From contig JAOALB010000001.1 of the NCBI GenBank assembly GCA_025331125.1, positions 558,001 to 622,000 of the forward strand: DNA of 64,000 nucleotides. The letters are read 5' to 3'. The notes beneath the pieces are model-generated. The model worked only from the letters and a program-made list of their open reading frames with translations, was not told the origin of the DNA and ran no database searches. Of the stretch, positions 30,906 through 41,967 are shown piece after piece. The stretch's first letter is position 1, and every line of letters starts with the position of its first letter. The translations under genes were made by a program, and so were the position numbers. The stretch comes from Mycogone perniciosa. Taxonomy: Eukaryota > Ascomycota > Sordariomycetes > Hypocreales > Hypocreaceae.

Positions 30906-31736
30906 ATGAACTCTCGCCAAAGCTATGCGCCGACCCCCCATAGCTATGTTCCCAACACCAGTCTCTCCGCTGCAATTAACCTCGATGAGGTGCGCTCGAA
31001 CGAGTTCCCCCACTATTGCGCTCAAGAATCACTAACACGCCGCTCATCTCATAGGAGGTGAAGCTCACCAACACACGCGCCGAACGCGATTTGCAAGATT
31101 CCCTGGGAGAGCTTTTCAGCATCATCGTCACTCTCGACGAGCTAGAAAAGGCGTTTCTGAAAGATGCGATTCCGGAGGCGGACTACACAGATATCTGTGA
31201 GCGCTCGCTGAGACAATACAAGGCGCTATTGGCAGACGAGACTATCGCCAATGAGTTCAAGGGTCTGGAAGAGTTCAAGGCTAAATGGGAGGTATGTTTC
31301 AATACTTTCTTGAAGGTGTCGTCTTACCGACAGCTCCCAGCTCGACGTCCCTCGTGCCACTGAGCGCCTCCGTGTCGGAATGCCCTCCACCACCATTACT
31401 ACATCCTCATCCTCCGCGGCTCCAGCGCCTCCTACAGCTGCCAACAACACAAGCGGCATATTGATCCTCGAGGCCACTCAAGAGTTCATCACATTCCTTG
31501 ACGCTGTCAAGCTAGGACTGCTATCCAAGGACCAGCTGCACCCACTACTTTCAGATGTGATCCAGTCCGTCAACCGGGTCACTGACAAGGATTTTGATAA
31601 CCGGGGGAAGATTGTCCAGTGGCTCATTACGCTGAACCAAATGAAGGCGATGGAAGTGCTCAGCGAGCCACAAGCCAGAGAACTAGAGTTGGATATTCAG
31701 CAAGCATACCAGGGATTTAGGCGGACTTTGACATGA
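30906..31736 (+). CDS. VPS28: ESCRT-I subunit Vps28
   Basis: Part of ESCRT-I on endosomes; it links Vps23/Vps37 to ESCRT-II during multivesicular-body sorting. Exons are 30906-30989, 31055-31291 and 31341-31736 (introns 65 and 49 nt; first branch CACTAAC), all phase 0, giving 238 aa. The ATG follows CCACC, an ideal context; the upstream TTG frame is ignored. The N-terminal core domain begins at EVKLTNTRAERD and includes LGELFSIIVTLDELEKAF and KAKWE just before intron 2. A Ser/Thr/Ala-rich linker at about residues 120-140 precedes the four-helix C-terminal domain (EFITFLDAVKLGLLSKDQLHP). Length and both domains match the family. Confidence 0.93.
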
Positions 31737-31842
31737 CATGGCATGCCTATATAATATGATTCATTGACACCTAATAATCCCGTCCTATTATGACAAATAT
31801 ACGAAGTACCCACTAGCATTTTATAAGCAAAGCCCATAGTCG

Positions 31843-33069
31843 TCATACGAGAAAAGTCCAGAAACTCGGGTATACAAACTCCTCCTCAAATATCCTCCTT
31901 ACCTGTTCCAGCACAAACCTCTCCACCTTGCCCACGTTTTTCAAACTCTGCTTTCCGCTCTCCTGCTCACCAATCTCACTCTCGACTTTGATCTCTTGCA
32001 GCAGCCCGGCAAATCTTCCGTTATTCTTCTTGTCAGAACCCTGCTCTCCTTCCTTGCCGTCTTCTGGGCTATCCGGTCCAACCGCTGCGAGAGCATCATC
32101 CGGACCGAGGAAACAGAAATGAACTCTCTTTCGAATATGTGCCAGCACGCCAACGCCGTCAAAGGTTAAGCCCGTGATATTGAGCTTCAGCGGAATGCCC
32201 ACGAAGCTTGGCATCGGGTAATCGAGCAAAATCTCCGCCGTAAGATTCAGCCTAACATCGCCCGAATACCGTATCCGAAACACCGCTTGCACATCCTCAA
32301 CCCGCGGTTCTCTCCGAGGGGATTCGCGACCCTGAGGCGGCGGTTCATCTTCGTCGTCCGCAATGGCAGATCCAGTTAGATGGTGAGCATGGCTCGTAGA
32401 CGGCCTTGACGGCGGGCCCAACGTCGAGACGTCCGACTTCTCGCTCAGAGGGGCATGTGGCGGCGGCTCGAGCGAGCCCGTGAAGTTGTCGATGGAGATA
32501 TTTCCCTGCGACGGGTTCCGACTATGGCTCGGCGTAGGCAGCTGTGATCCAAAAGCAGATCCCATCCAGCTGGTGCCGATATGTGCACCCGCAACAGCAG
32601 CAAGCGGCGTGTGCGTGCCCGTCCCCAGATGAGCCTGAAAGTAATTCCGCCCAGGTCCGCCCAATATACCTGGCGTTGACGTCCCTAAGAACGCTCTCCC
32701 AAGATCATGTCCACTCATCTCGCTTCTCAGCGCCTCCCTCAAGCCATTCTCTCGTTTCCTCTCCCCAGGACCGCCCGCTGTGCCTGGTCTCTCTCTCTCA
32801 GACACGCTCGGCGCATCTTCCTCGCTGTCTTCCTCCTCCTCGTCCTCCAGCTCCTGCTCGTAAAAGTCCGGCAGCGGATCCGTAATGTCCTTCAGCTCCA
32901 GCTCTGGCGGAACCGTCCCAAAGTCGAAGCCATGGACGTTGACAGACCTGATGAAACGTGGCAGCGGGACCGTTTGGAATTTGCTGTGGATGAAGGTCCT
33001 GATGCGCTCCGCTAAGGCCTCGCCGTCGGGGCCACTTGTCAGTGTCTCCCAGTTGAGATCGATTGACAT
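31843..33069 (-). CDS. MDM12: ERMES component Mdm12
   Basis: Cytosolic, lipid-transferring SMP-domain subunit of the ER-mitochondria encounter structure, bridging Mmm1 and Mdm34. The single exon codes 408 aa from ATG 33069. The N-terminus begins with MSIDLNWETL, continues through a helix with IRTFIHSKF, and then LPRFIRSVNVHGFDFG and ELKDITDPLPDFY, all diagnostic of Mdm12. A filamentous-fungal insert of about 160 residues, acidic then Ser/Pro/Gly-rich, splits the SMP fold. The second half resumes at VQAVFRIRYSGDVRLNLTAE, includes FVGIPLKLNITGL and HFCFLGPDDA, and ends at SFWTFLV. It lies 106 nt from the VPS28 stop, tail to tail. Confidence 0.94.
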   Translation of the reverse strand: MSIDLNWETLTSGPDGEALAERIRTFIHSKFQTVPLPRFIRSVNVHGFDFGTVPPELELKDITDPLPDFYEQELEDEEEEDSEEDAPSVSERERPGTAGGPGERKRENGLREALRSEMSGHDLGRAFLGTSTPGILGGPGRNYFQAHLGTGTHTPLAAVAGAHIGTSWMGSAFGSQLPTPSHSRNPSQGNISIDNFTGSLEPPPHAPLSEKSDVSTLGPPSRPSTSHAHHLTGSAIADDEDEPPPQGRESPRREPRVEDVQAVFRIRYSGDVRLNLTAEILLDYPMPSFVGIPLKLNITGLTFDGVGVLAHIRKRVHFCFLGPDDALAAVGPDSPEDGKEGEQGSDKKNNGRFAGLLQEIKVESEIGEQESGKQSLKNVGKVERFVLEQVRRIFEEEFVYPSFWTFLV

Positions 33070-33516
33070 TGAAGAGTATGAGTTCCTGTATTACAATTAT
33101 GAAAGAAAGGGCGGATATGGAGAAGTGGTGTGGTGTTTCTTGTGGTTTGGTTATTGTGTGGAAAATGTTGTTGTTGCGGTATGACGTTCATTTAGTGGGG
33201 GTTCGAGCCTTGTGGTGTTAGGTTCATTTTTCACGATTTCCTGGTCAAGCACAACTGAGAATATGGCAATCAAACACAGATCGTATTTAGGGTATCTCGC
33301 TATTCGTTCTTGACATGATATCCCACGCGATACAATACAGAAAGAATGACACCATTCAAAGCATTCCTGCGCCGTAATGCCCTTCCAATAAACCAATCCC
33401 GCCCTGTGGAAAATGAAGTGAGAACGCCGAAAGACATACTTGTTCCGAACCATCGTAACGGCTTCTTTGCCGTATTTGCCTTTCCATTCTATTTTCCTTA
33501 TCTATATCGACCTCGT
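33070..33516. other. Spacer MDM12 / FAB1
   Basis: A 447-nt region between the MDM12 promoter and the FAB1 3' end. No gene or notable element was recognised. Confidence 0.55.
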
Positions 33517-36500
33517 TCAAGCCGCAACTTCGGGCTCTTCAAATCTAGCTCGACCATAGTACATCGGAGACTGAGGGTTGTTGAATAAATGCCAACAATT
33601 GGGAGCTTGCAAAATATATCTACGACTGTTAGCAAACAAGAATGGGAGTATGTGATGGATTCTTTGAAAAGGCGTACCTTGCCATGGCCTCTCTAAAACG
33701 AGATTTGTACTCCTTCGGGCTTGTCACCGTGGGCCTGTTCCGGCCACCACCTGCAAAGCCACGGTCTTTGATCCAGCTTTCGAGCTTCTTATCCCACGTA
33801 TAGGTCCTGATGCAGTCAATGATGCCCACCACCAACTCTTTTTTCGACTCATCTACCGCTATCATGAGAGAGTAATCCATCACGTTTTGCCGCGCCAAGA
33901 ACAGAGTGTCATTCCAGACCGATGCTCTAAGAAGCTTCTTGGAGTGTTCACGAGCGAACAGAGGGGACTCATAGATATATTCCACCATATTTTCGTCTAG
34001 AAGCACCTCGTTCTGCTCACCGGTGGACTGGATTTTGCGGTTGCGCATAGAACCCTTCAGATCAAAAATCCTCGTCGCAGATCGGTCATAAAAGAGGTTC
34101 TCTGTCACCAGCAAGTCCAATTTTATATCCGTCCCTGTCACTGGGTTCTTGATCAGGACTTGGAAGAAGCCGAGCATCTTTGCAATGACTGATGGTAGAT
34201 CATGAAAGAGAGCTTCAGCCATAATGCTGAAATACCCTGGTGCAAATCGCAGAAACGCAGATGTCTCAACAGGTGACAGCGACTGCACAATCCATCATTA
34301 ACAAATCAGGGTGCTGTGATATTTAACGGATAATCTTACCTTCAACACGAGTCGGTCATCGAGTGTCTTCAAGAAGACCGACTTCGTCTTGCCACCTTTC
34401 GAATCCCACTTAAGACACCGCGACAAGGATTCAACAATCCGCTCTGCAACACCGCATTTCCTTCTCAGTGCGTCAAACTGCTCAGCATAGAAAATCTTGC
34501 ACGTCATGATTGCCGCACCCTCCTTGAATTGATACTTGAGGTGCGTGCCAGTGACCCGCAGCAAACTCCTCTCTAAATCTGTTTCATCAACCGCCACGTC
34601 GGCGCTGTCGGGAACCAGAGGTGGCTTCAGCTCTGTCTCAGCACCACCCTCAACCTCTCGCAACATACCTTCTTGTGTGCCTCGTCTGATGTTGGCTAGC
34701 TTGCCCTTGTAATCATCGCTGTTGAGAGCCAGGGCGATGACAGAACTAGGCTCATCCTCTCGCATAATTATGTCTGAGTCAACAAAAATATGATCCGTCG
34801 CGTTGACAGGATACTCCAGTGGCGGCCACCCGCTAGCTGATCTTTCGGCCCAAAAATTGGTGAGATATTTCATGAGACTCATCTTCTGGTGCTTTGGGAG
34901 TTCCAGCGGGATCTCAGTGCTGGAGTCAGCGATTTCTTTGATGTCTGGCAGGAATTCGTCAGAGACCGAGGGTTCGGCGTCACTGGCACCGCCCTCATCA
35001 TCCGACATGCCTTGGGTTGTGTTAACGTTAGTCGTATCGTCGTCCCAACGTTGCTGATCATCTGTCCGCGACGCAGATTCGAGGGGGGTTGGTGGTTCTG
35101 TCTGGGATTCCGTTTTCACTGTCTCCTCTTGCGACTCTTGTGATGTTTCTTGTGTATTTGGTGTGGCATTTGTAGGCTGTTGCTCAGCATCTCGTTCCAG
35201 GCCCTGATCGTTCGCCACAGCTGACTCGATTGCTGGCTCATCAAATGCTTCATTGACATCGTCATACACCTGTACAATTGCTTGGGTTGATGTCTTAGGG
35301 AGCATCGGACGAGGTTGACGTAAGCTTGCGGCCCTCTTCTTACGATCCCGCAGGCGCTCCCTTTCGAATTCTCTACTGAGCTGCTCGAAATGCCGAGCTA
35401 GAGTTGAAACCTTGGACTCCTTCTTCTTATGTACGAATCTGGGAATGCTTGAACCCGCAATCTTCCCGCGATTTTTCAAGACAGTCAGGCCGAGGCGATC
35501 AGAGAGTTTCCTATCCACCTTGATGGTGCCCTCCAACTGGTGATCCGAGCCACCAGAGTCCAGGGATCTCATGGTTAGATCTGCCATGCCGATCGGCTTT
35601 CCAAATGAAGGTTGTGCCCTAGGCAGTGATCGTGCAGGATGAGATACAGCTCGAAGCATTGGGGGTGACATGGTAATGCCAGATTTGCGACCGAGCTGCT
35701 TAAGTCCTCCGTCTTCTGGTGCCTCATCTGTCTCTCCCGACTGACTCGATTGCACCGCTTGCTCACGACGCATTTGATCAACTTTCTCCAGCAGGGATTG
35801 TCCAGATATCGACGAATCAGTGGGACTTCGACCGGTTCCTGTTGGGGATAGAGGCGGTCGCGGCAGCGCTGTATTTGAGGGCTTCGAGACCGCCTCGTTG
35901 GCTGTCACGGGAGGTGGATCTTTGACGACAGTGGGAGTGGCAGCCAAATCCAAAGGCTGAACACGCTCAAGGGCTCCTTCTGCAGGAATATGCACTTTTC
36001 CATCCTCATCAACCAGTGGTTTCTCCTCGATGGGCCTAGACGACTCAGTACTAGATTCCATGCTGTTCTCAGTGTAATCGGTTGGCTGTGTACTCTTCTC
36101 GTCCGTCTCGGAGAAGGTTTGGGATGGTCGCTCATCACTGTCAGCCACACTGCCTGTTCCTTCATTTGATGCGAGAGATTCCTTAGACTCATTGTCCGTA
36201 AACATCTTTTTCAGTTGTATCATGGTGAGTTGTCGCATATCCTTGTCTCCCAAGAAATCAGCTTCAAATGTGGTAAAAATCTGATCCCATTCGCTGACCC
36301 TCTCAAGCATCTCTCGGACGATGCTATTGAACGGAACGACCTCATAGTACTTAGAATTGACATAAATATCCTGCAGCCTGCGGATCATTATGACTTGATC
36401 ATCTTGGGCTTTCTTGGATAGTCGTTCTAGCTCTGCTTTGCATAATTCTGCTTTTTCAGGCAAGACACTGTCAATCCTGATACTCTTCAGTCGGTCCTTG

Positions 36501-39500
36501 ACGGTTGCCATGAACTTGACCCAGCGGTCTTCCATTTTGACGAAAATGTCATTCTTCAACTTCAAATCATTGACAACTTTCCAGGTGATCCTTGCGCGGG
36601 GAACGACAATCTCAAGAAGATCAACTGGATCCCAGTGAATTCGAATGCGAGAATCGTGTAGGCTGAAATAGCGAACATGGTCCCTTTGGTGATCATGCGG
36701 GCAGTCCAGGTCGTCCCTCATCCGCAATCCACGACCCCAGTAAAGAAGTTCCAGGTACTTTCCAAACGAATATTTGAAGGTGGTTTCCGACATCGGCGTT
36801 TCCTCCGAATCTTTCTTGCAGATTTTGCAGTATGTCCACATCGTGATGCCTTCACCTAGTTCTGGTCGCCTGGGAGGAGCATTGGCAAAATGCTCTACGA
36901 AAACTGTAATCCGCGAGTGGTCGTGGACGAAGGTCCGATGGTGCTGCATCATTTTGCGATCACAGCCATTGGAGTTACAGACTTCGTCTTTGCTGGATGT
37001 CAAGTACTCAATGTATTGTCCCAGCGTACAATCTGGATCCATACCAGTATCCACGCGCTGTTCGTCATAGAAGTTGATAGCAACCAAGCTCGGCTCAGTA
37101 CATGGGATTTTTGTTTCCGTGCAAATAACGGAATACAAAACAACTATATTCTGATGGGAATATGGATCAAAAAGATCCAGATTGCCCTGAATATACGTCT
37201 CCCACTGACGGGTCTGAGTTTGATAATTATAAAGTGCTTTATCGTACTCTGCATCGTGAACAGCATGAAGGATCTCCATGATTTGCCTCGGTGCTTTTTG
37301 CCCCAGTTCATCAACCATCTCTGGCTTGATGAGTTGAAACTTTTGGCGGTCGGCTTTTTCGGAATCTTCCTGTTCCTCCACAGTATCCTGGTCCCTCAGG
37401 CTCCGAAGATAAAGGAGACGCCTCTCTTGTTCTCGGGCTTTCATTAGGAGGTAGGGCTGCGTGAACCTCACGTATGGCGATGCGGATAGGAGCTTAGTCT
37501 CATATTTGGCCACCATGTCACTGTAAAACGTTGGCATCGGTGCGTCATCAGGAACCTGACTCTCTGGGGATGTATGTGTATGAGATTCGTGCAACGAGAC
37601 CAGTTTAGGATGCTCAGATATCAATTGGTCAGACGGATAGAGCGATGAAGCTTCATCAGTTCCTGCTAGGCTGGAGGTGTCCACAGTAACCTGTGATGGT
37701 GGTTCACTCTCGCTAGATGGCTGGTTGATTATAACCGTGGGGCCATTCTGGCCTCCATCGATGACGCTGCCTGAGCTCAACGATCTTACGCTGTCGTTCA
37801 AAGCCTGGCATGAATTTGTCATTGAGTTCTCACCCCCTTCCGGAGGTTCAACAGACTCATCTCTCAGAAGACTCGATTCAAGCTTAAGATTATAGACCAC
37901 ATAGACCATAAAGTCGGTGATGTACTTCATCTTCGCGAGTAGTGCATTACTAGCCCCTCGAAGAGAAATGGTGCAGCCAAGATCTGGTCTACAACCGGAA
38001 ATGAAAATGTAAGACTTCTTTCGGCCGGGGTAGTCATTGTTGACGAATGTTCTGACTTCGAACATTGAGCATCTCCCAGTCTGGGCTTCCAACATGTCAA
38101 GAGACTCGATGATTTTTGTCTCAGTACAACGGGCTACCGCCGCGATGACTGAGCGCTTGACATTGTAAGCCACAGAAATGTTTGCTTCTGAAAGATATTG
38201 TAGGGCCACGCCGGAGATACTCTTCTCGGCCAGCAGAACCTGGGGTCGAAGATTTGTGATCCTCTGAACCACAACTCTAAGGAATTCCTTCTCCTGTTCG
38301 ATAACCGGCTGCAAGCTCATAAATTGCTGCTGGTGTCGCTGGTACTCAATCGGAAAACCGACAAGCAGGATACGAGGATTGGTTATCTTGCGGGGCATAC
38401 TTTTCAGAGCAAGGTTCTTGGTGAAGACAACACCTGAGACGTAAGAAGTATCCCCTGGTTTACCTCCAGGAACCCTCTTTAGTTTCACATAATTTCTTAT
38501 ATCCATAGACTCGCCATTGGCAACATCTGGTGTCACATCATCTGTGGCCTGAAGAAGAATGGGGACAAGAGCTTTTTGCCAGGCCTCGGGGTTGGGAATT
38601 TTGGCATCCACTAAGAGTTGGTAAAGCAGTCTGTCAACATGCTTCAAGCTGGATTCATTCAGTTCAGTCTTAGCAGCCCTTTGTTTCCGTAAAGAATCAC
38701 TCCGGGTCAACTGAGTCCCGCTTTGTGGTGGAATATCCATCGAGAAGAAAATCTCGGAAGAAGCCGAGGGTCCTTTGTAGACAGCAGATTTAGGCCGCGG
38801 AGACAGGTGATGGACACTGCCGCTCACATTACTGAGGTTGCGACGCCGGTTTGATTTGCGGTGACTGACAAAGCTGACCGGTCCATTTAGATCGTCAAAT
38901 CCACTTCGACTGAAATGGCTCATACCACTGACGCTTTTCTCGCCTCCCCTATGGCGATGCTTCCTTGTGGCGCTCATGAGTGACGCAAGATGGGACTTGT
39001 CATTTTCGAAACTTGTTGGAGGGAGATCAGATGAGGCCATGGTCGCGAATATGCTGCTGACCTGCTCATCCCCGCTTGAATCATCAGACATGTAGTCAGC
39101 CAACTCTGGGTCGATGATGTTGTCGTCATGGAAAGCTGGAAATTTTGGTTTATTGGCATTCTCTTCCTGAATACCTTTGCGGAAAGGTGCCTGGTCTTGA
39201 GGAGCAACCACCTTGAATCTTCCTAGCAGTCCATGTTTTGAATGGTGACGTTTGTGACCTGCAGACGAGTGAGGCCGGCCAGACGTTAACGACTTGAGTG
39301 AACGAGAAGAACTCGGTCGGCTTAATTGCGGTGCGTCGATTTCTAGGACAGAAGAGCTGTTATGCGATTCCCTGAGTCGGCGGGTAGCCGGAATCGCCAT
39401 CATGGGTGTTGAGACTGGTCGCGAGTCCTCCGAGCCCTCTGATACCATTACTGGATCATGTTCCCTTAGGTGTTGTTGACTCATAATAACCGTCTTTCTG

Positions 39501-41047
39501 GGATCTTCTGTGCCGAATATTCTAGGCATGAAGGAATGCTCATCCCCAGAGTCTTCCGAAGCACTGGTGTCAAACCGTCGAGTGATAGAATCGAAGCAAC
39601 GCTTACAAACTCTAAGAGAGCCACTCAGACCGAACTTCTCTCCAGAAATGATGGTGGTGCATTTAGAATCGAAGATGAAGCCGCATGTTCGACAGTGATG
39701 CTTTCGGCGGAATGCGGTAAATGGAGCTTGACAAAGAAAGCACTCCTTTACCGTTTCATCTTTCATCCAGAACTCTTTACTCAGTACTTGTCTCCGCATT
39801 CTGTCCAGCTGGGCGTTCATCTGGTCAGAGGCACCTTGGTGACTCGTTGTCGTCCCCGGAATACGCGCATCGCCAGACCGCAGATGTTGGGTATTAGAAT
39901 CCTGTGAGAAAGAATCATGACGCACCGAATTATGGGCGGATGTACTAATAGCGCTGGCTTCAGCTGTCCCACGGTCAACGGATGAGTCCCTAGAAGCTGG
40001 GTATCGCGGAGACTTTGGGTGGCTAATGCGGTCGATGACGGCCGGTTTCCTTCGAATGTCATCCGGAGAAAGCATAGAAGATCCCACAGAGGGACTTCTA
40101 GAATGAAGCGTTTGTAGTGGAGATACCAAAGGGGCTTTCCCTTTTATGGGGCTCATGGGCGCGTCCACACTCCCGTCAATGCTGGAGTTATCATCTCCCT
40201 TTGATCTTGGGGGCAGTCTGCCTTCCCGTGCATCGTACAGATTCTGCGGGTCAACGGGAGAAAGAGGTGCAAGATGCACGTGTAGATCTGCCCTGCTAGT
40301 GCTCCTTCGACGATCCTGGGTTCCGCTCTCCTCGGTATGGACAGAACTGCGGCTAGCATCTCGGACCCTCGCCGAGGGTGCAGCGATGGTAGGACCGGCA
40401 GTGACTGTGCTTGTGGCGTTTGTTGGGAGACTTTGTCGGCTAGATGGGTGAGACTTTTGCCCGCCCATCAAGCTGATGCTTGTGGGCTTGGAAGCCTGAG
40501 GCTGCTGAGGCCGACCATCTGCAGGCCCCATGGAAACCGTCGAAGAGGCATCAGTCACTGGCCCCGGCTGAGAAGACGCAGTAGGCGTAGTCACGGTCGT
40601 ATCCGCACGATTCAGCGACGAAATGGATGGCTTTGAGGAATGCGCCTCTGCGACCGACACTCTTTTGGACAAAGCTTCCAAATGCTCGACATCTTCCTCC
40701 TTCTGTGTATTCCTACTCGAACTGCCTGCGCCAACTGCCTCTCGGAATCGACTGTAGAGCCCGCTCAGCCCTTGGTGAACCAAGTCCCCAGCCGTTCCCC
40801 GGCTCTCAGAGGCAGGAACAGCCACTGGAGGAGGAGCAAAGTCATTGAACGTCGTCAACGAATCAGTCCGGCTAGCCGAGGTATGTATCTTGTCGAGGGT
40901 ATGAGCCAGCTGCTCTTTGTCGACAGCCGAACCGACAGAAACAGAGTTTATAGAGTCGCGACGATGTCGGGAGCCGGTGGGCGAGGCCAAAGGGGCAGTT
41001 ATTGGGGAGCCGTCGGGCGGCCTGGAAGTCGCGGAGCTGCTCGCCAT
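33517..41047 (-). CDS. FAB1: Fab1/PIKfyve 1-phosphatidylinositol-3-phosphate 5-kinase
   Basis: Makes PI(3,5)P2 on vacuole and endosome membranes. Exons on the minus strand are 41047-34340, 34282-33678 and 33619-33517 (introns 57 and 58 nt), giving 2471 aa. The frame to 41065 starts on GTG; ATG 41047 is chosen. About 420 disordered residues precede the FYVE finger (about 426-492, with RRKHHCRTCG and four CxxC pairs), which binds PI3P. A TCP1/Cpn60-like domain (about 870-1080, NPRILLVGFPIEYQ) and a conserved Cys/His region follow. The PIP kinase domain is C-terminal (FAPGYFSIM, IFDLKGSMRNR, VMDYSLMIAVDE). The last exon supplies the conserved RYILQAPNCW end. Two in-frame acceptors 6 nt apart precede that exon. 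Confidence 0.95.
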
Positions 41048-41967
41048 TGCCACAGCTGACTCCACGAACGGACAGGCGAGCTGTGTAGTATCTGGACTCT
41101 CGATGGGAAGGACATGAGTGTAGATGCTATGAACCCGCTGCCCAAAACTAGAGGAGCGAGATACAAGGCGATCGAAACGGTAGGACCATGATGGAAAGAA
41201 GGAAAACGGGCTTGGCTTCGATCACCAAGACGGAGGGGTCGACGTCAACAGCGGTTGATTTGCCAAGAAGCTCGCGGATGCCGTACGTAATGTCACCGGT
41301 GGGAGCTGATGGTGCTATGCAGGAAGCAGGCTGCAGGAAAGATGCGAGACAAAGTGACGACAGAGGCTCAAGGTGAGGTGTGGTGTGCCAGTATGAAGGA
41401 AGATGGAATGCAGCTTCGGCAAGCCAAGCTAATATCCAAAGACCCCGGGATCACGTTGCGAGGGGCTCGCTGCCAGCTCCCTGACGTCGTCAGGGCCTTA
41501 TCAGTGATTGGGAGATGCCCAAAGCCCGATGGGCGTGACAGAGTACTACCGGTCGGGTATCATGTTCTGGGTACTTCGGAGACTATTAGCAATCGTAGTC
41601 TTGACTACTGTGACTCACGGGCCATGAATGTACCGAGCTACATGATACGCACAGACCAGGAACAACGCCTCTCCAACGACCCCACCAACCAGCAGAACGC
41701 GATCTGCTCTCGATGCCAACTTTTCAGGCGGAGCGCGTCGCACGAACATCCTGCATAGTACCAATTGCTGCAGACATCGAATCATGCGACCAACAGCGCT
41801 ACCCGCAGCGCCCGACGACTCATTTTAACCACCTAATCATTCCTCATCATTCCATCGCCTTTTGAATACGTACTCGCTGCTCCTGTCCGCGACGTCAGGG
41901 TTGCGCCAATGCGCCGCCATTGCGAGGAGGGGAGCCGGAGACGTCAAATCGAGCCGCCTACATCACA
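41048..41967. other. Divergent promoter region FAB1 / unknown gene
   Basis: A 920-nt head-to-head spacer. One open frame (41309-41758 plus) lacks any recognisable domain and is considered fortuitous. Confidence 0.5.

Noticed and set aside
41309..41758. 149-codon plus-strand frame in the FAB1 promoter
   Set aside because: No domain, mixed composition, and it lies inside a divergent promoter.
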